From the NCBI GenBank assembly GCA_027030285.1, contig JALVFC010000008.1, positions 1 to 5,990 of the forward strand: a DNA stretch of 5,990 bases, in the 5' to 3' direction. How positions within the stretch are numbered: the stretch's first letter is position 1; every line of letters starts with the position of its first letter. The notes beneath the pieces were generated by a model. The model was not told the DNA's origin and did no database searches. It was given only the letters and a program-made list of their open reading frames with translations. The position numbers and the translations under genes are program-made. This document shows, piece after piece, positions 1 to 5,075 of the stretch. Source of the DNA: Thiotrichaceae bacterium. Lineage in GTDB: Bacteria > Pseudomonadota > Gammaproteobacteria > Thiotrichales > Thiotrichaceae.

Positions 1-728
1 GCGATAATCAGGGGTAGCGTGGGTTTGCCCTCCGCCAGATCGTCACCAATGTTTTTCCCAAGTTCCTCGGCGGATGCGCTGTAATCAAGGATATCATCCA
101 CTAACTGGAAAGCAGTTCCCAGGTGCATACCGTAACGTGCCAGGCATGCCTGATCTTCTTCGGACAATTCAGCCAGTACGGCACCAATCAGGCAGGCGGC
201 CTCAAATAACTTGGCTGTTTTAGAGTAGATAACCTCCATATAACGCGCTTCAGTAGTGTCGGCATCATTGCAATTAAGCAGTTGTAATACCTCACCTTCG
301 GCAATCGTATTGGTGGTATTTGCAAGAATTTCCATAATACGCATTCTGCCGACATCGACCATCATCTCAAATGAGCGCGAATACAGGAAATCACCGACCA
401 GCACAGCCGCCTGATTGCCCCAGACATTGTTCGCAGTTTCTTTACCACGACGCAAGTCTGATTCATCAACCACATCATCATGCAACAGGGTAGCGGTATG
501 AATAAACTCCACAATCGCTGCCACATCAACATGCTGATCACCCTGATAACCACAGGCACGAGCCACCAGTAAGGCAAGCAAGGGGCGTAAACGCTTGCCA
601 CCACTATTGATAATGTAGACACTTAACTGGTTAACGAGTACAACATCTGACTGTAATCTTCGCTGAATTAACGAATTTACAGCATCCATGTCTTTGGATA
701 CCAGTGTATAAATTGAATTAAAATCCAT
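1..728 (-). CDS. ispB: Octaprenyl (long-chain all-trans polyprenyl) diphosphate synthase, N-terminal 242 codons, cut by window edge
   Basis: This enzyme condenses isopentenyl diphosphate units onto an allylic primer in the cytosol to build the side chain of ubiquinone or menaquinone. Translating the minus strand from the ATG at 728-726 gives an uninterrupted frame to base 1. Visible motifs are GGKRLRP (about residues 43-49), the first aspartate-rich motif DDVVD (84-88) followed by LRRG (92-95), and the second aspartate-rich motif DDILD (211-215) followed by GKNIGDDLAEGKPTLPL. A small residue, Ala79, lies five positions before the first motif, as in E. coli IspB, where a bulky replacement shortens the product; a long-chain product is therefore inferred. 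The start aligns with the E. coli N-terminus (SKDMDAVN against AQDMAGVN). The family is about 320 residues long, so roughly 80 C-terminal residues lie outside. No clear Shine-Dalgarno sequence precedes the start. The gene is divergent from rplU, as in E. coli. Exact chain length (C40 or another) is not decided by the sequence. Confidence 0.96.
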   Translation of the reverse strand, partial: MDFNSIYTLVSKDMDAVNSLIQRRLQSDVVLVNQLSVYIINSGGKRLRPLLALLVARACGYQGDQHVDVAAIVEFIHTATLLHDDVVDESDLRRGKETANNVWGNQAAVLVGDFLYSRSFEMMVDVGRMRIMEILANTTNTIAEGEVLQLLNCNDADTTEARYMEVIYSKTAKLFEAACLIGAVLAELSEEDQACLARYGMHLGTAFQLVDDILDYSASAEELGKNIGDDLAEGKPTLPLII

Positions 729-756
729 GAAAACAGAACTTGTTGAGGTTGATGGC

Positions 757-785
757 ATGCTAGGTAGATGCCTCGGTGCTGTCAA
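757..785 (-). promoter_or_regulatory. Predicted sigma-70 promoter of ispB
   Basis: Read on the minus strand, a perfect TTGACA -35 hexamer (785-780) is followed by a 17-base spacer and TAGCAT (762-757), which matches 4 of 6 bases of the -10 consensus. Initiation is expected near base 750, leaving a short leader of about 22 nt before the ispB ATG. The perfect inverted repeat GGCAT-N9-ATGCC (754-772) overlaps the -10 element and could be an operator. This is inferred from sequence match and position only. Confidence 0.7.
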
Positions 786-865
786 GTCATATAGCCATTG
801 AAGCAAACAGATAATGGTACTTTTTTATGCCAAACTGGAAATCTGCCTTTATCGCAAATTCGTGT

Positions 866-894
866 TTGACTCCTAGTGTTTTCGGTTCTACAAT
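866..894 (+). promoter_or_regulatory. Predicted sigma-70 promoter of rplU-rpmA
   Basis: TTGACT (866-871) and TACAAT (889-894) are separated by exactly 17 bases, and each hexamer differs from consensus at one position. The segment just after the -10 element (ACCGCTCCC, 895-903) is C-rich. That kind of discriminator is often found at stringently controlled ribosomal promoters, so ppGpp sensitivity is a reasonable inference. Initiation near base 901 would leave an unusually long leader of about 150 nt before rplU. Confidence 0.8.
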
Positions 895-953
895 ACCGCT
901 CCCTTTTTATAGGGGTAATTATGGCGTGTATATGGTGTATAAAGCCTGCATAA

Positions 954-1029
954 GTTCTCACATGCCAATACCAGCGGTGTATGAATCACCTGTAAAAGCA
1001 GTATGCAACTGCAATAAACTCGAGAGAAC
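954..1029 (+). promoter_or_regulatory. Possible structured 5' leader of rplU (multibranch fold)
   Basis: GTTCTC (954-959) can pair with GAGAAC (1024-1029). The enclosed segment has two short hairpins: GGTG/CACC (976-979 with 987-990, 7-nt loop) and GCAGT/ACTGC (998-1002 with 1008-1012, 5-nt loop). The closing stem ends 8 bases before the rplU ribosome binding site at 1038. A competing helix GCAT/ATGC (948-951 with 962-965) would put GTTCTC in its loop. Ribosomal protein operons often have autoregulatory leaders, so L21 binding is a possibility, but the stems are short and unsupported by covariation here. Confidence 0.3.
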
Positions 1030-1049
1030 ACATATTTGGAGAATTAATC

Positions 1050-1361
1050 ATGTACGCTGTTATTAAAACAGGTGGAAAACAATATCGCGTTACTGAAGGT
1101 GACGTGATTGAAATAGAGAAGCTGGCTGCTGATGAAGGCGAAGCGGTTGACTTTGACGAAGTTCTGATGGTTGGCGAAGGTGAAGATGTAAAAATCGGCA
1201 CACCTTTCATTGAAGGCTGCAAAGTGACTGGCACAATCCAGGAACAGAAGCGCGGCAAGAAGGTTGAAATCATCAAATTCAAGCGTCGCAAGCACCACCA
1301 GAAACGCACCGGTCATCGTCAATATCTGACGAAAGTTGAAATTACGGGTATTTCTGCATAA
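1050..1361 (+). CDS. rplU: Large ribosomal subunit protein L21 (bL21)
   Basis: This is a structural component of the 50S subunit that binds 23S rRNA. The 103-residue product has the same length as E. coli L21. It carries the typical N-terminus MYAVIKTGGKQYRV, an acidic middle, the basic block KRGKKVEIIKFKRRKHHQK (about residues 67-85) and the ending GHRQYLTKVEITGI. The start is supported by TTTGGAG (1035-1041), 8 bases before the ATG. It is the first gene of an rplU-rpmA transcription unit driven by the promoter at 866-894; a 50-base A/T-rich spacer separates it from rpmA. Nothing is unusual in the protein. Confidence 0.98.
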   Translation: MYAVIKTGGKQYRVTEGDVIEIEKLAADEGEAVDFDEVLMVGEGEDVKIGTPFIEGCKVTGTIQEQKRGKKVEIIKFKRRKHHQKRTGHRQYLTKVEITGISA

Positions 1362-1368
1362 GCATAAA

Positions 1369-1393
1369 ATATATAAATGTAAGATATATAAAT
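1369..1393. repeat. Short A/T-rich direct repeat in the rplU-rpmA spacer
   Basis: ATATATAAAT occurs at 1369-1378 and again at 1384-1393, 15 bases apart start to start, inside the 50-base spacer. The unit is low in complexity and may only reflect an unstructured A/U-rich linker that keeps the rpmA start accessible. Confidence 0.5.
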
Positions 1394-1411
1394 AAGGTTG
1401 AAAGATTAGAT

Positions 1412-1687
1412 ATGGCACATAAAAAAGCAGGCGGTAGTACCCGCAACGGTCGTGATTCGGTATCAAAGCGTCTTGGTGTAAAGCGTTTCGGTGGACAGGT
1501 TGTGAAAGCAGGCAATATTCTGGTTCGTCAGCGTGGTACACAATTTCATCCCGGAGAGAATGTAGGTTGTGGTAAAGACTATACTTTGTTTGCCAAGGCA
1601 GATGGTAAAGTAAAGTTTGAGATCAAAGGTGAGCGCAAGCGTAAATACATCAGTATCGTTCCTGTAGAAGTGGAAGCTGCTGCATAG
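1412..1687 (+). CDS. rpmA: Large ribosomal subunit protein L27 (bL27)
   Basis: L27 is a 50S protein whose flexible N-terminal tail reaches the peptidyl transferase centre and helps position tRNA. The 91-residue product begins MAHKKAGGSTRNGRDS, the conserved tail without the cleaved N-terminal extension known from Firmicutes. It continues with KRLGVKRFGGQ, RQRGTQFHPG, NVGCGKDYTLFA and DGKVKFE. It is a few residues longer than E. coli L27 (85), with an alanine-rich end VEVEAAA. The closest Shine-Dalgarno match is AAGGT at 1394-1398, 13 bases before the ATG, so initiation may rely on the A/U-rich leader or on coupling to rplU. The strong terminator at 1729-1754 follows. Confidence 0.98.
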   Translation: MAHKKAGGSTRNGRDSVSKRLGVKRFGGQVVKAGNILVRQRGTQFHPGENVGCGKDYTLFAKADGKVKFEIKGERKRKYISIVPVEVEAAA

Positions 1688-1728
1688 AGTCAGCTAACAA
1701 GACAAGAACAGATCAAGACTTGATTAAT

Positions 1729-1754
1729 AAGCCCCGCATTGTCGGGGCTTTTTT
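1729..1754 (+). terminator. Rho-independent terminator after rpmA
   Basis: GCCCCG (1731-1736) pairs perfectly with CGGGGC (1743-1748) around a 6-base loop, and T6 follows (1749-1754). Two A residues before the stem can extend it with the first two T residues. This is a textbook intrinsic terminator, closing the rplU-rpmA unit and probably lowering read-through into obgE. Confidence 0.93.
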
Positions 1755-1779
1755 AATTCTTCGTTCTGTAATAGTCTAA

Positions 1780-1818
1780 GAGTCTGTCTCTTTTCGCAGT
1801 AATTCTCGGACAGGACTC
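1780..1818 (+). other. Bulged inverted repeat (RNA hairpin candidate) upstream of obgE
   Basis: GAGTCTGTC (1780-1788) can pair with GACAGGACTC (1809-1818) to give nine base pairs with one bulged G at 1813 and a 20-nt loop. No T run follows, so it is not a classical terminator. It lies between the rpmA terminator and obgE. A processing site in read-through transcripts, a leader element or a regulator site are all possible; no known family was recognised. A weak obgE promoter candidate (TCAACT at 1817-1822, 17 bases, AATAAT at 1840-1845) begins at its 3' arm. Confidence 0.4.
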
Positions 1819-1871
1819 AACTAGACGCCCCAAAGAGGGAATAATTCAGGAACCACAAGCGACTCAAGACG

Positions 1872-2885
1872 ATGAAATTTGTTGATGAAGCCACCATAAA
1901 AGTAAAAGCCGGCGACGGAGGCAATGGCTGCGTCAGCTTTCGACGTGAAAAATATATCGAGTTTGGCGGCCCTGATGGCGGTGATGGCGGCGATGGCGGT
2001 AATGTCTATCTGATTGGTGATGAGAACCAGAGTACACTTGCCGACTTTCGTCATATTCGCCTGTTTGAAGCACAGCGAGGGAAAAACGGAGCCAGCCGTA
2101 ATATGACAGGTGCCAGCGGTGAAGATATTGTCATTCCAGTTCCGGTGGGAACCATTGTTTATGATAATGAAACGGGTGAACAAATTGGTGACCTGACTCA
2201 GGGGCAAAAACTATTAGTTGCCAAAGGTGGTTTTCACGGGCTGGGAAACCTGCGTTATAAAAGCTCTGTGAATCGGGCACCCAGAGAATCAAAACCAGGC
2301 ACTCCAGGTGAGATGCGCGAACTGCGACTGGAAATGAAAGTCCTTGCTGATGTCGGACTACTGGGGCTGCCTAATGCTGGAAAATCTACATTTATCAGTG
2401 CAGTATCTTCAGCTAAACCCAAAATAGCAGACTATCCGTTTACCACGCTTTACCCAAACCTGGGAGTGGTCTATGTGGGAACTCATAAAAGCTTTGTGAT
2501 TGCCGATATTCCTGGTCTGGTTGAGGGGGCAGCCGAAGGCGCGGGTTTAGGTATCCAGTTTCTCAAGCACTTGTCACGCACCCGTTTATTGCTTCATATT
2601 GTGGATATCGACCCCAGTGATGCCAGCAGTCCTGCTGAATCTATACGCATTATTGAAAAAGAGCTTGAGAAATACAGTAAAGAGCTGGGTGAGAGAGAAC
2701 GCTGGCTGGTAATAAATAAAATAGATTTACTACCCGATGATATGCAACAGGCTTTTTGCGATGAGCTAACCACTGAAATTAACTGGCAAGGGCGTGTTTT
2801 CCCTATCTCGGCTGTTACTGGTCAAGGTACAAAAGCACTTACCCAGCAAATTATGCAACATCTTGAGCAGACCGAAGGTAACTAG
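1872..2885 (+). CDS. obgE: Obg-family GTPase (50S ribosome assembly / stress GTPase)
   Basis: Obg binds the 50S subunit late in assembly and links GTP and ppGpp levels to growth. Residues 1-158 form the glycine-rich Obg fold, including GGPDGGDGGDGGN (32-44). The G domain follows with G1 GLPNAGKS (165-172), the switch I region TTLYPNLG (191-198), G3 DIPGL (212-216), G4 NKID (282-285) and G5 SAVTGQG (313-319). At 337 residues it ends soon after G5. It therefore lacks the acidic C-terminal extension of E. coli ObgE (390 residues) and the OCT domain of Gram-positive Obg; this short form is known in other proteobacteria. The start MKFVDEA is canonical, although no good Shine-Dalgarno lies at normal distance: AGGAA at 1848-1852 is about 19 bases away. 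There is no yhbE-like gene between rpmA and obgE, unlike E. coli. proB follows after 2 bases. Confidence 0.97.
   Translation: MKFVDEATIKVKAGDGGNGCVSFRREKYIEFGGPDGGDGGDGGNVYLIGDENQSTLADFRHIRLFEAQRGKNGASRNMTGASGEDIVIPVPVGTIVYDNETGEQIGDLTQGQKLLVAKGGFHGLGNLRYKSSVNRAPRESKPGTPGEMRELRLEMKVLADVGLLGLPNAGKSTFISAVSSAKPKIADYPFTTLYPNLGVVYVGTHKSFVIADIPGLVEGAAEGAGLGIQFLKHLSRTRLLLHIVDIDPSDASSPAESIRIIEKELEKYSKELGERERWLVINKIDLLPDDMQQAFCDELTTEINWQGRVFPISAVTGQGTKALTQQIMQHLEQTEGN
1974..2000 (+). repeat. Three tandem 9-base units inside obgE
   Basis: GATGGCGG(T/C) is repeated three times and encodes Asp-Gly-Gly three times in the glycine-rich Obg domain. The amino acid pattern is conserved in the family, so the DNA repeat is probably a consequence of coding constraint. 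It is a possible slippage site, and unit changes would stay in frame. Confidence 0.7.
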
Positions 2886-2887
2886 GC

Positions 2888-4012
2888 ATGCGTCAGCACA
2901 CCCTTGCCCATACGCGCCGCTGTATCGTAAAAATCGGTAGTGCGCTGCTTACCCGAAATGGCAAAGGACTGGACACTGATGCCATTAATGACTGGGCGAA
3001 ACAGCTGGCACAGATTAAAAAACAGGGTATTGATGTAGTACTGGTTTCATCAGGTTCAGTCGCCGAAGGCATGAGCAGGATGGGGTGGCAGCAGCGCCCC
3101 AAAGCCCTGCATGAACTACAGGCGGCAGCGGCTATTGGTCAGGCAGGGCTCATTCAAACCTACCAGCAAAGCTTTAAAGCTTATCATTATCAAACTGCAC
3201 AAATTCTGCTTACCCATGACGATATGAGCAATCGTCGTCGCTACTTAAATGCGCGCAGCACACTCAATACACTGCTAAAACTGGACACCATCCCGATTGT
3301 CAATGAAAACGATACTGTAGCGCTGGAGGAAATTCGCCTGGGTGACAATGACACATTAGCAGCCATGGTGGCGAATCTGGTTGATGCCGATCTGTTAATT
3401 ATCCTCACCGATCAGGATGGCCTGTATAACAAGGATCCGCGTCACGCCAGGGATGCCAGCCTGATTAGCCAGGATTCAGCACTCAATCCTGATCTGCTGG
3501 AATTTGCCGGTTCTGCCGGGACTATTGTTGGCACGGGAGGAATGTACACCAAGGTACAGGCTGCACGCACTGCGGCACGCTCCGGCTGTGCGACAGTGAT
3601 TGCATCAGGTAGTATCGAAAATGTGCTTACCCGTATTCTTGCTGGCGAAGGTTTGGGTACCCTGCTTACAGCTGACTGTGAACCACTCACGGCGCGCAAG
3701 CAATGGATTTCTCACCAGAACAATGTTACTGGCACATTGACGATTGATGATGGTGCGCAAATAGCCATGTTGCAACAGGGACGCAGCCTGTTACCTGTCG
3801 GAGTTCGCAATGTGGCAGGAGCATTTAAACGCGGTGATATAGTCAATTGTGTCAATGCTCAGGGACAGCTTCTTGCCAAAGGTGTCGTGAATTATTCTGC
3901 TCAGGAATGCAAAAAAATACAGGGACTTTCCAGTAATAAAATCATCCAGGAACTGGGTTATATTGATGAAGAAGAGCTTATTCATCGAGATAACCTGGTG
4001 ATTATGCTCTGA
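2888..4012 (+). CDS. proB: Glutamate 5-kinase (gamma-glutamyl kinase) with C-terminal PUA domain
   Basis: This cytosolic enzyme phosphorylates L-glutamate with ATP, the first and normally proline-inhibited step of proline synthesis. The amino acid kinase domain covers roughly residues 10-260: VKIGS with Lys15, VSSGS (53-57), IPIVNENDTV (135-144), the GDND cluster (152-155), LTDQDGLY (173-180) and GTGGMYTK ending at Lys222, which matches E. coli Lys217. A PUA domain follows from about 280 to the end (GSSLLPKG-like QGRSLLPVGV, FKRGD, HRDNL). The length of 374 fits the family (E. coli 367). AAGGT (2875-2879), inside the last obgE codons, is 8 bases before the ATG, and the two genes are 2 bases apart, so translational coupling is likely. 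proA is not adjacent, unlike the E. coli proBA operon. No good terminator follows; two short hairpins at 4007-4018 and 4051-4063 lack an adjoining T run. Confidence 0.97.
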   Translation: MRQHTLAHTRRCIVKIGSALLTRNGKGLDTDAINDWAKQLAQIKKQGIDVVLVSSGSVAEGMSRMGWQQRPKALHELQAAAAIGQAGLIQTYQQSFKAYHYQTAQILLTHDDMSNRRRYLNARSTLNTLLKLDTIPIVNENDTVALEEIRLGDNDTLAAMVANLVDADLLIILTDQDGLYNKDPRHARDASLISQDSALNPDLLEFAGSAGTIVGTGGMYTKVQAARTAARSGCATVIASGSIENVLTRILAGEGLGTLLTADCEPLTARKQWISHQNNVTGTLTIDDGAQIAMLQQGRSLLPVGVRNVAGAFKRGDIVNCVNAQGQLLAKGVVNYSAQECKKIQGLSSNKIIQELGYIDEEELIHRDNLVIML

Positions 4013-4070
4013 ACAGAGGGGCGGTATTTAATCTTTTTGGACGTGTAACTAAGGCACTGCCTTGTTGTAT

Positions 4071-4088
4071 TGAACGACCTGTAGTTCA
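4071..4088. promoter_or_regulatory. Perfect inverted repeat overlapping a -35 element (operator candidate)
   Basis: TGAAC (4071-4075) and GTTCA (4084-4088) form a perfect 5-base dyad with an 8-base spacer. The right half covers the -35 hexamer of the lipoprotein promoter, the position expected for a dimeric repressor. The half-sites do not fit the gammaproteobacterial LexA box (CTGT-N8-ACAG), and I do not assign a regulator. Confidence 0.35.
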
Positions 4089-4112
4089 CCCTCGGGAATA
4101 TTCTGTTACAAT
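4085..4112 (+). promoter_or_regulatory. Predicted sigma-70 promoter of the lipoprotein gene
   Basis: TTCACC (4085-4090, 4 of 6 consensus) is followed by a 16-base spacer and TACAAT (4107-4112, 5 of 6). Initiation near 4119 would give a leader of about 35 nt with a strong ribosome binding site, AAGGA at 4143-4147. CCTT at 4116-4119 could pair weakly with that AAGG. Confidence 0.55.
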
Positions 4113-4153
4113 CCCCCTTGGTTGCCAGATTGACTACCCCATAAGGAAATAAA

Positions 4154-5056
4154 ATGAAAAGCCAATTTCTTCTTGCCGTTGGACTATTTTCCCTTTTTGT
4201 GCTTGCTTCCTGTACCCATACGCAAACCCAGAATATACCTGAAGCTGAGCCTTTGCCTGTTCCTGAAGCAGAGCCAGGTGTCAAACCAAGCAAAAATATT
4301 CCTTATCCGGAAGGGGTTCAGCGTCCAAAATTATCAGAACGTGAGCTACAGTTAATAAGCAATCATATTTATTATAATGAAACTTCTGGCAAACCAGAAA
4401 ACCTGATGAAGTGGAATGAGAATGAACAGTTTGTTTCATTGGGTATTGGGCACTTTATCTGGTATCCCGCTGGTATACCGCAGCGTTTTGATCAAACCTT
4501 TCCGGATTTAATTATCTATTTACAGGATCATGGTGTCAGGCTACCTCCCTGGCTTATCAATGCCCAGAGAACAGGTGCGCCCTGGCCAAACAAGCAGGCA
4601 TTTATCCAGTCGCAAAACGATCCTGAGGTACGTGAATTAAAGAGATTATTACTGGATACCAAAGAGTTGCAAACCCTGTTTTTCTTTGACCGTATCCATG
4701 AGACTATTCCATCCATTGTAAACCAGGCTCCTGCCAATAAGCGCCAGCTCATTATTAATAACTACAATGCGGTAGCGCATACTCAGGGTGGCTGGTATCC
4801 ACTGATTGACTATATTAATTTCAAAGGAACCGGACTTAAGCCTACTGAGAGATATAATGGGCAAGGCTGGGGGTTGTCACAGGTATTGCAGGAAATGCGT
4901 CCGGTTCAGGCAGGGCCTCAGGCGATTCAGGAGTTCTCCAGAGCAGCGCTAGCTGTGCTGCAACGTCGTCTGGATAATTCACCGCCCCAGAATAAGGAAT
5001 ACCACTGGCTGCCAGGCTGGAAAAACAGGATTAACACCTATACCCAGCCACTATAA
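4154..5056 (+). CDS. Predicted outer-membrane lipoprotein of unnamed family, possible lysozyme-like fold
   Basis: I do not recognise a named family. Residues 1-20 are a lipoprotein signal (charged start, hydrophobic core, lipobox LASC with Cys20). Thr at position +2, not Asp, favours Lol transport to the outer membrane. Residues 21-55 form a Pro/Glu-rich linker with PEAEP twice (29-33, 37-41). The globular part starts near 58. It contains YYNETSGK (Glu76), KWNENEQFVSLGIGHFIWYP (86-105, GIGH at 97-100), TFPDLIIYL, PPWL and PW, and later YNAVAHTQGGW (204-214), NFKGTG and ERYNGQGWGLSQVLQEM (232-248). A Glu followed about 24 residues later by GIGH resembles the catalytic Glu11...GIGH31 region of T4 lysozyme, so peptidoglycan cleavage is an inference, not a demonstration. 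The start is fixed by AAGGA six bases upstream. It has its own promoter and converges on the dehydrogenase 19 bases away. An enzymatically inactive wall-binding lipoprotein is the main alternative. Confidence 0.9.
   Translation: MKSQFLLAVGLFSLFVLASCTHTQTQNIPEAEPLPVPEAEPGVKPSKNIPYPEGVQRPKLSERELQLISNHIYYNETSGKPENLMKWNENEQFVSLGIGHFIWYPAGIPQRFDQTFPDLIIYLQDHGVRLPPWLINAQRTGAPWPNKQAFIQSQNDPEVRELKRLLLDTKELQTLFFFDRIHETIPSIVNQAPANKRQLIINNYNAVAHTQGGWYPLIDYINFKGTGLKPTERYNGQGWGLSQVLQEMRPVQAGPQAIQEFSRAALAVLQRRLDNSPPQNKEYHWLPGWKNRINTYTQPL
4238..4275 (+). repeat. Imperfect direct repeat in the lipoprotein linker
   Basis: Two 14-base copies, CCTGAAGC(T/A)GAGCC at 4238-4251 and 4262-4275, differ at one base and are 24 bases apart. 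They encode the two PEAEP units of the Pro/Glu linker after the lipidated cysteine. In-frame duplication is the likely origin, and linker length may vary among relatives. Confidence 0.65.
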
Positions 5057-5075
5057 GCCTCTTGTCAGTACAGAT

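Larger units (their letters stand above)
729..1049. other. Divergent intergenic control region between ispB and rplU
   Basis: This 321-base stretch has no credible gene. It holds the ispB promoter (minus), the rplU promoter (plus) and a long rplU leader with potential RNA stems. A plus-strand open frame at 827-1066 covers the rplU promoter and runs into rplU in another frame; its translation has no recognisable motif and it is not called. A T6 tract lies at about 821-826, between the two promoters. Confidence 0.85.

Noticed and set aside
362..622. Minus-strand open frame of 86 codons inside ispB
   Set aside because: It lies in another frame of ispB, whose own frame carries both aspartate-rich motifs; the translation has no motif.
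827..1066. Plus-strand open frame of 79 codons ahead of rplU
   Set aside because: It covers the rplU promoter and ribosome binding site, overlaps the rplU start in another frame, and its translation has no recognisable motif or good ribosome binding site.
1044..1541. Minus-strand open frame of 165 codons across rplU and rpmA
   Set aside because: It is the antisense shadow of two certain ribosomal protein genes and the spacer between them; the translation is Cys/Phe/Leu-rich with no family resemblance.
1974..2000. Tandem 9-base repeat as a phase-variation tract
   Set aside because: Unit length is a multiple of three and the Asp-Gly-Gly pattern is conserved in Obg proteins, so it would not switch the gene off.
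1821..2207. Minus-strand open frame of 128 codons over the obgE start
   Set aside because: It is antisense to the conserved Obg domain and has no supporting signal.
4071..4088. LexA/SOS box reading of the TGAAC-N8-GTTCA dyad
   Set aside because: The gammaproteobacterial box is CTGT-N8-ACAG; the GAAC/GTTC half-sites occur in other phyla or classes with different spacing, so no SOS link is claimed.
3982..4293. Minus-strand open frame of 103 codons over the proB-lipoprotein gap
   Set aside because: It runs antisense through a promoter and a signal peptide, and its translation looks like a shadow.
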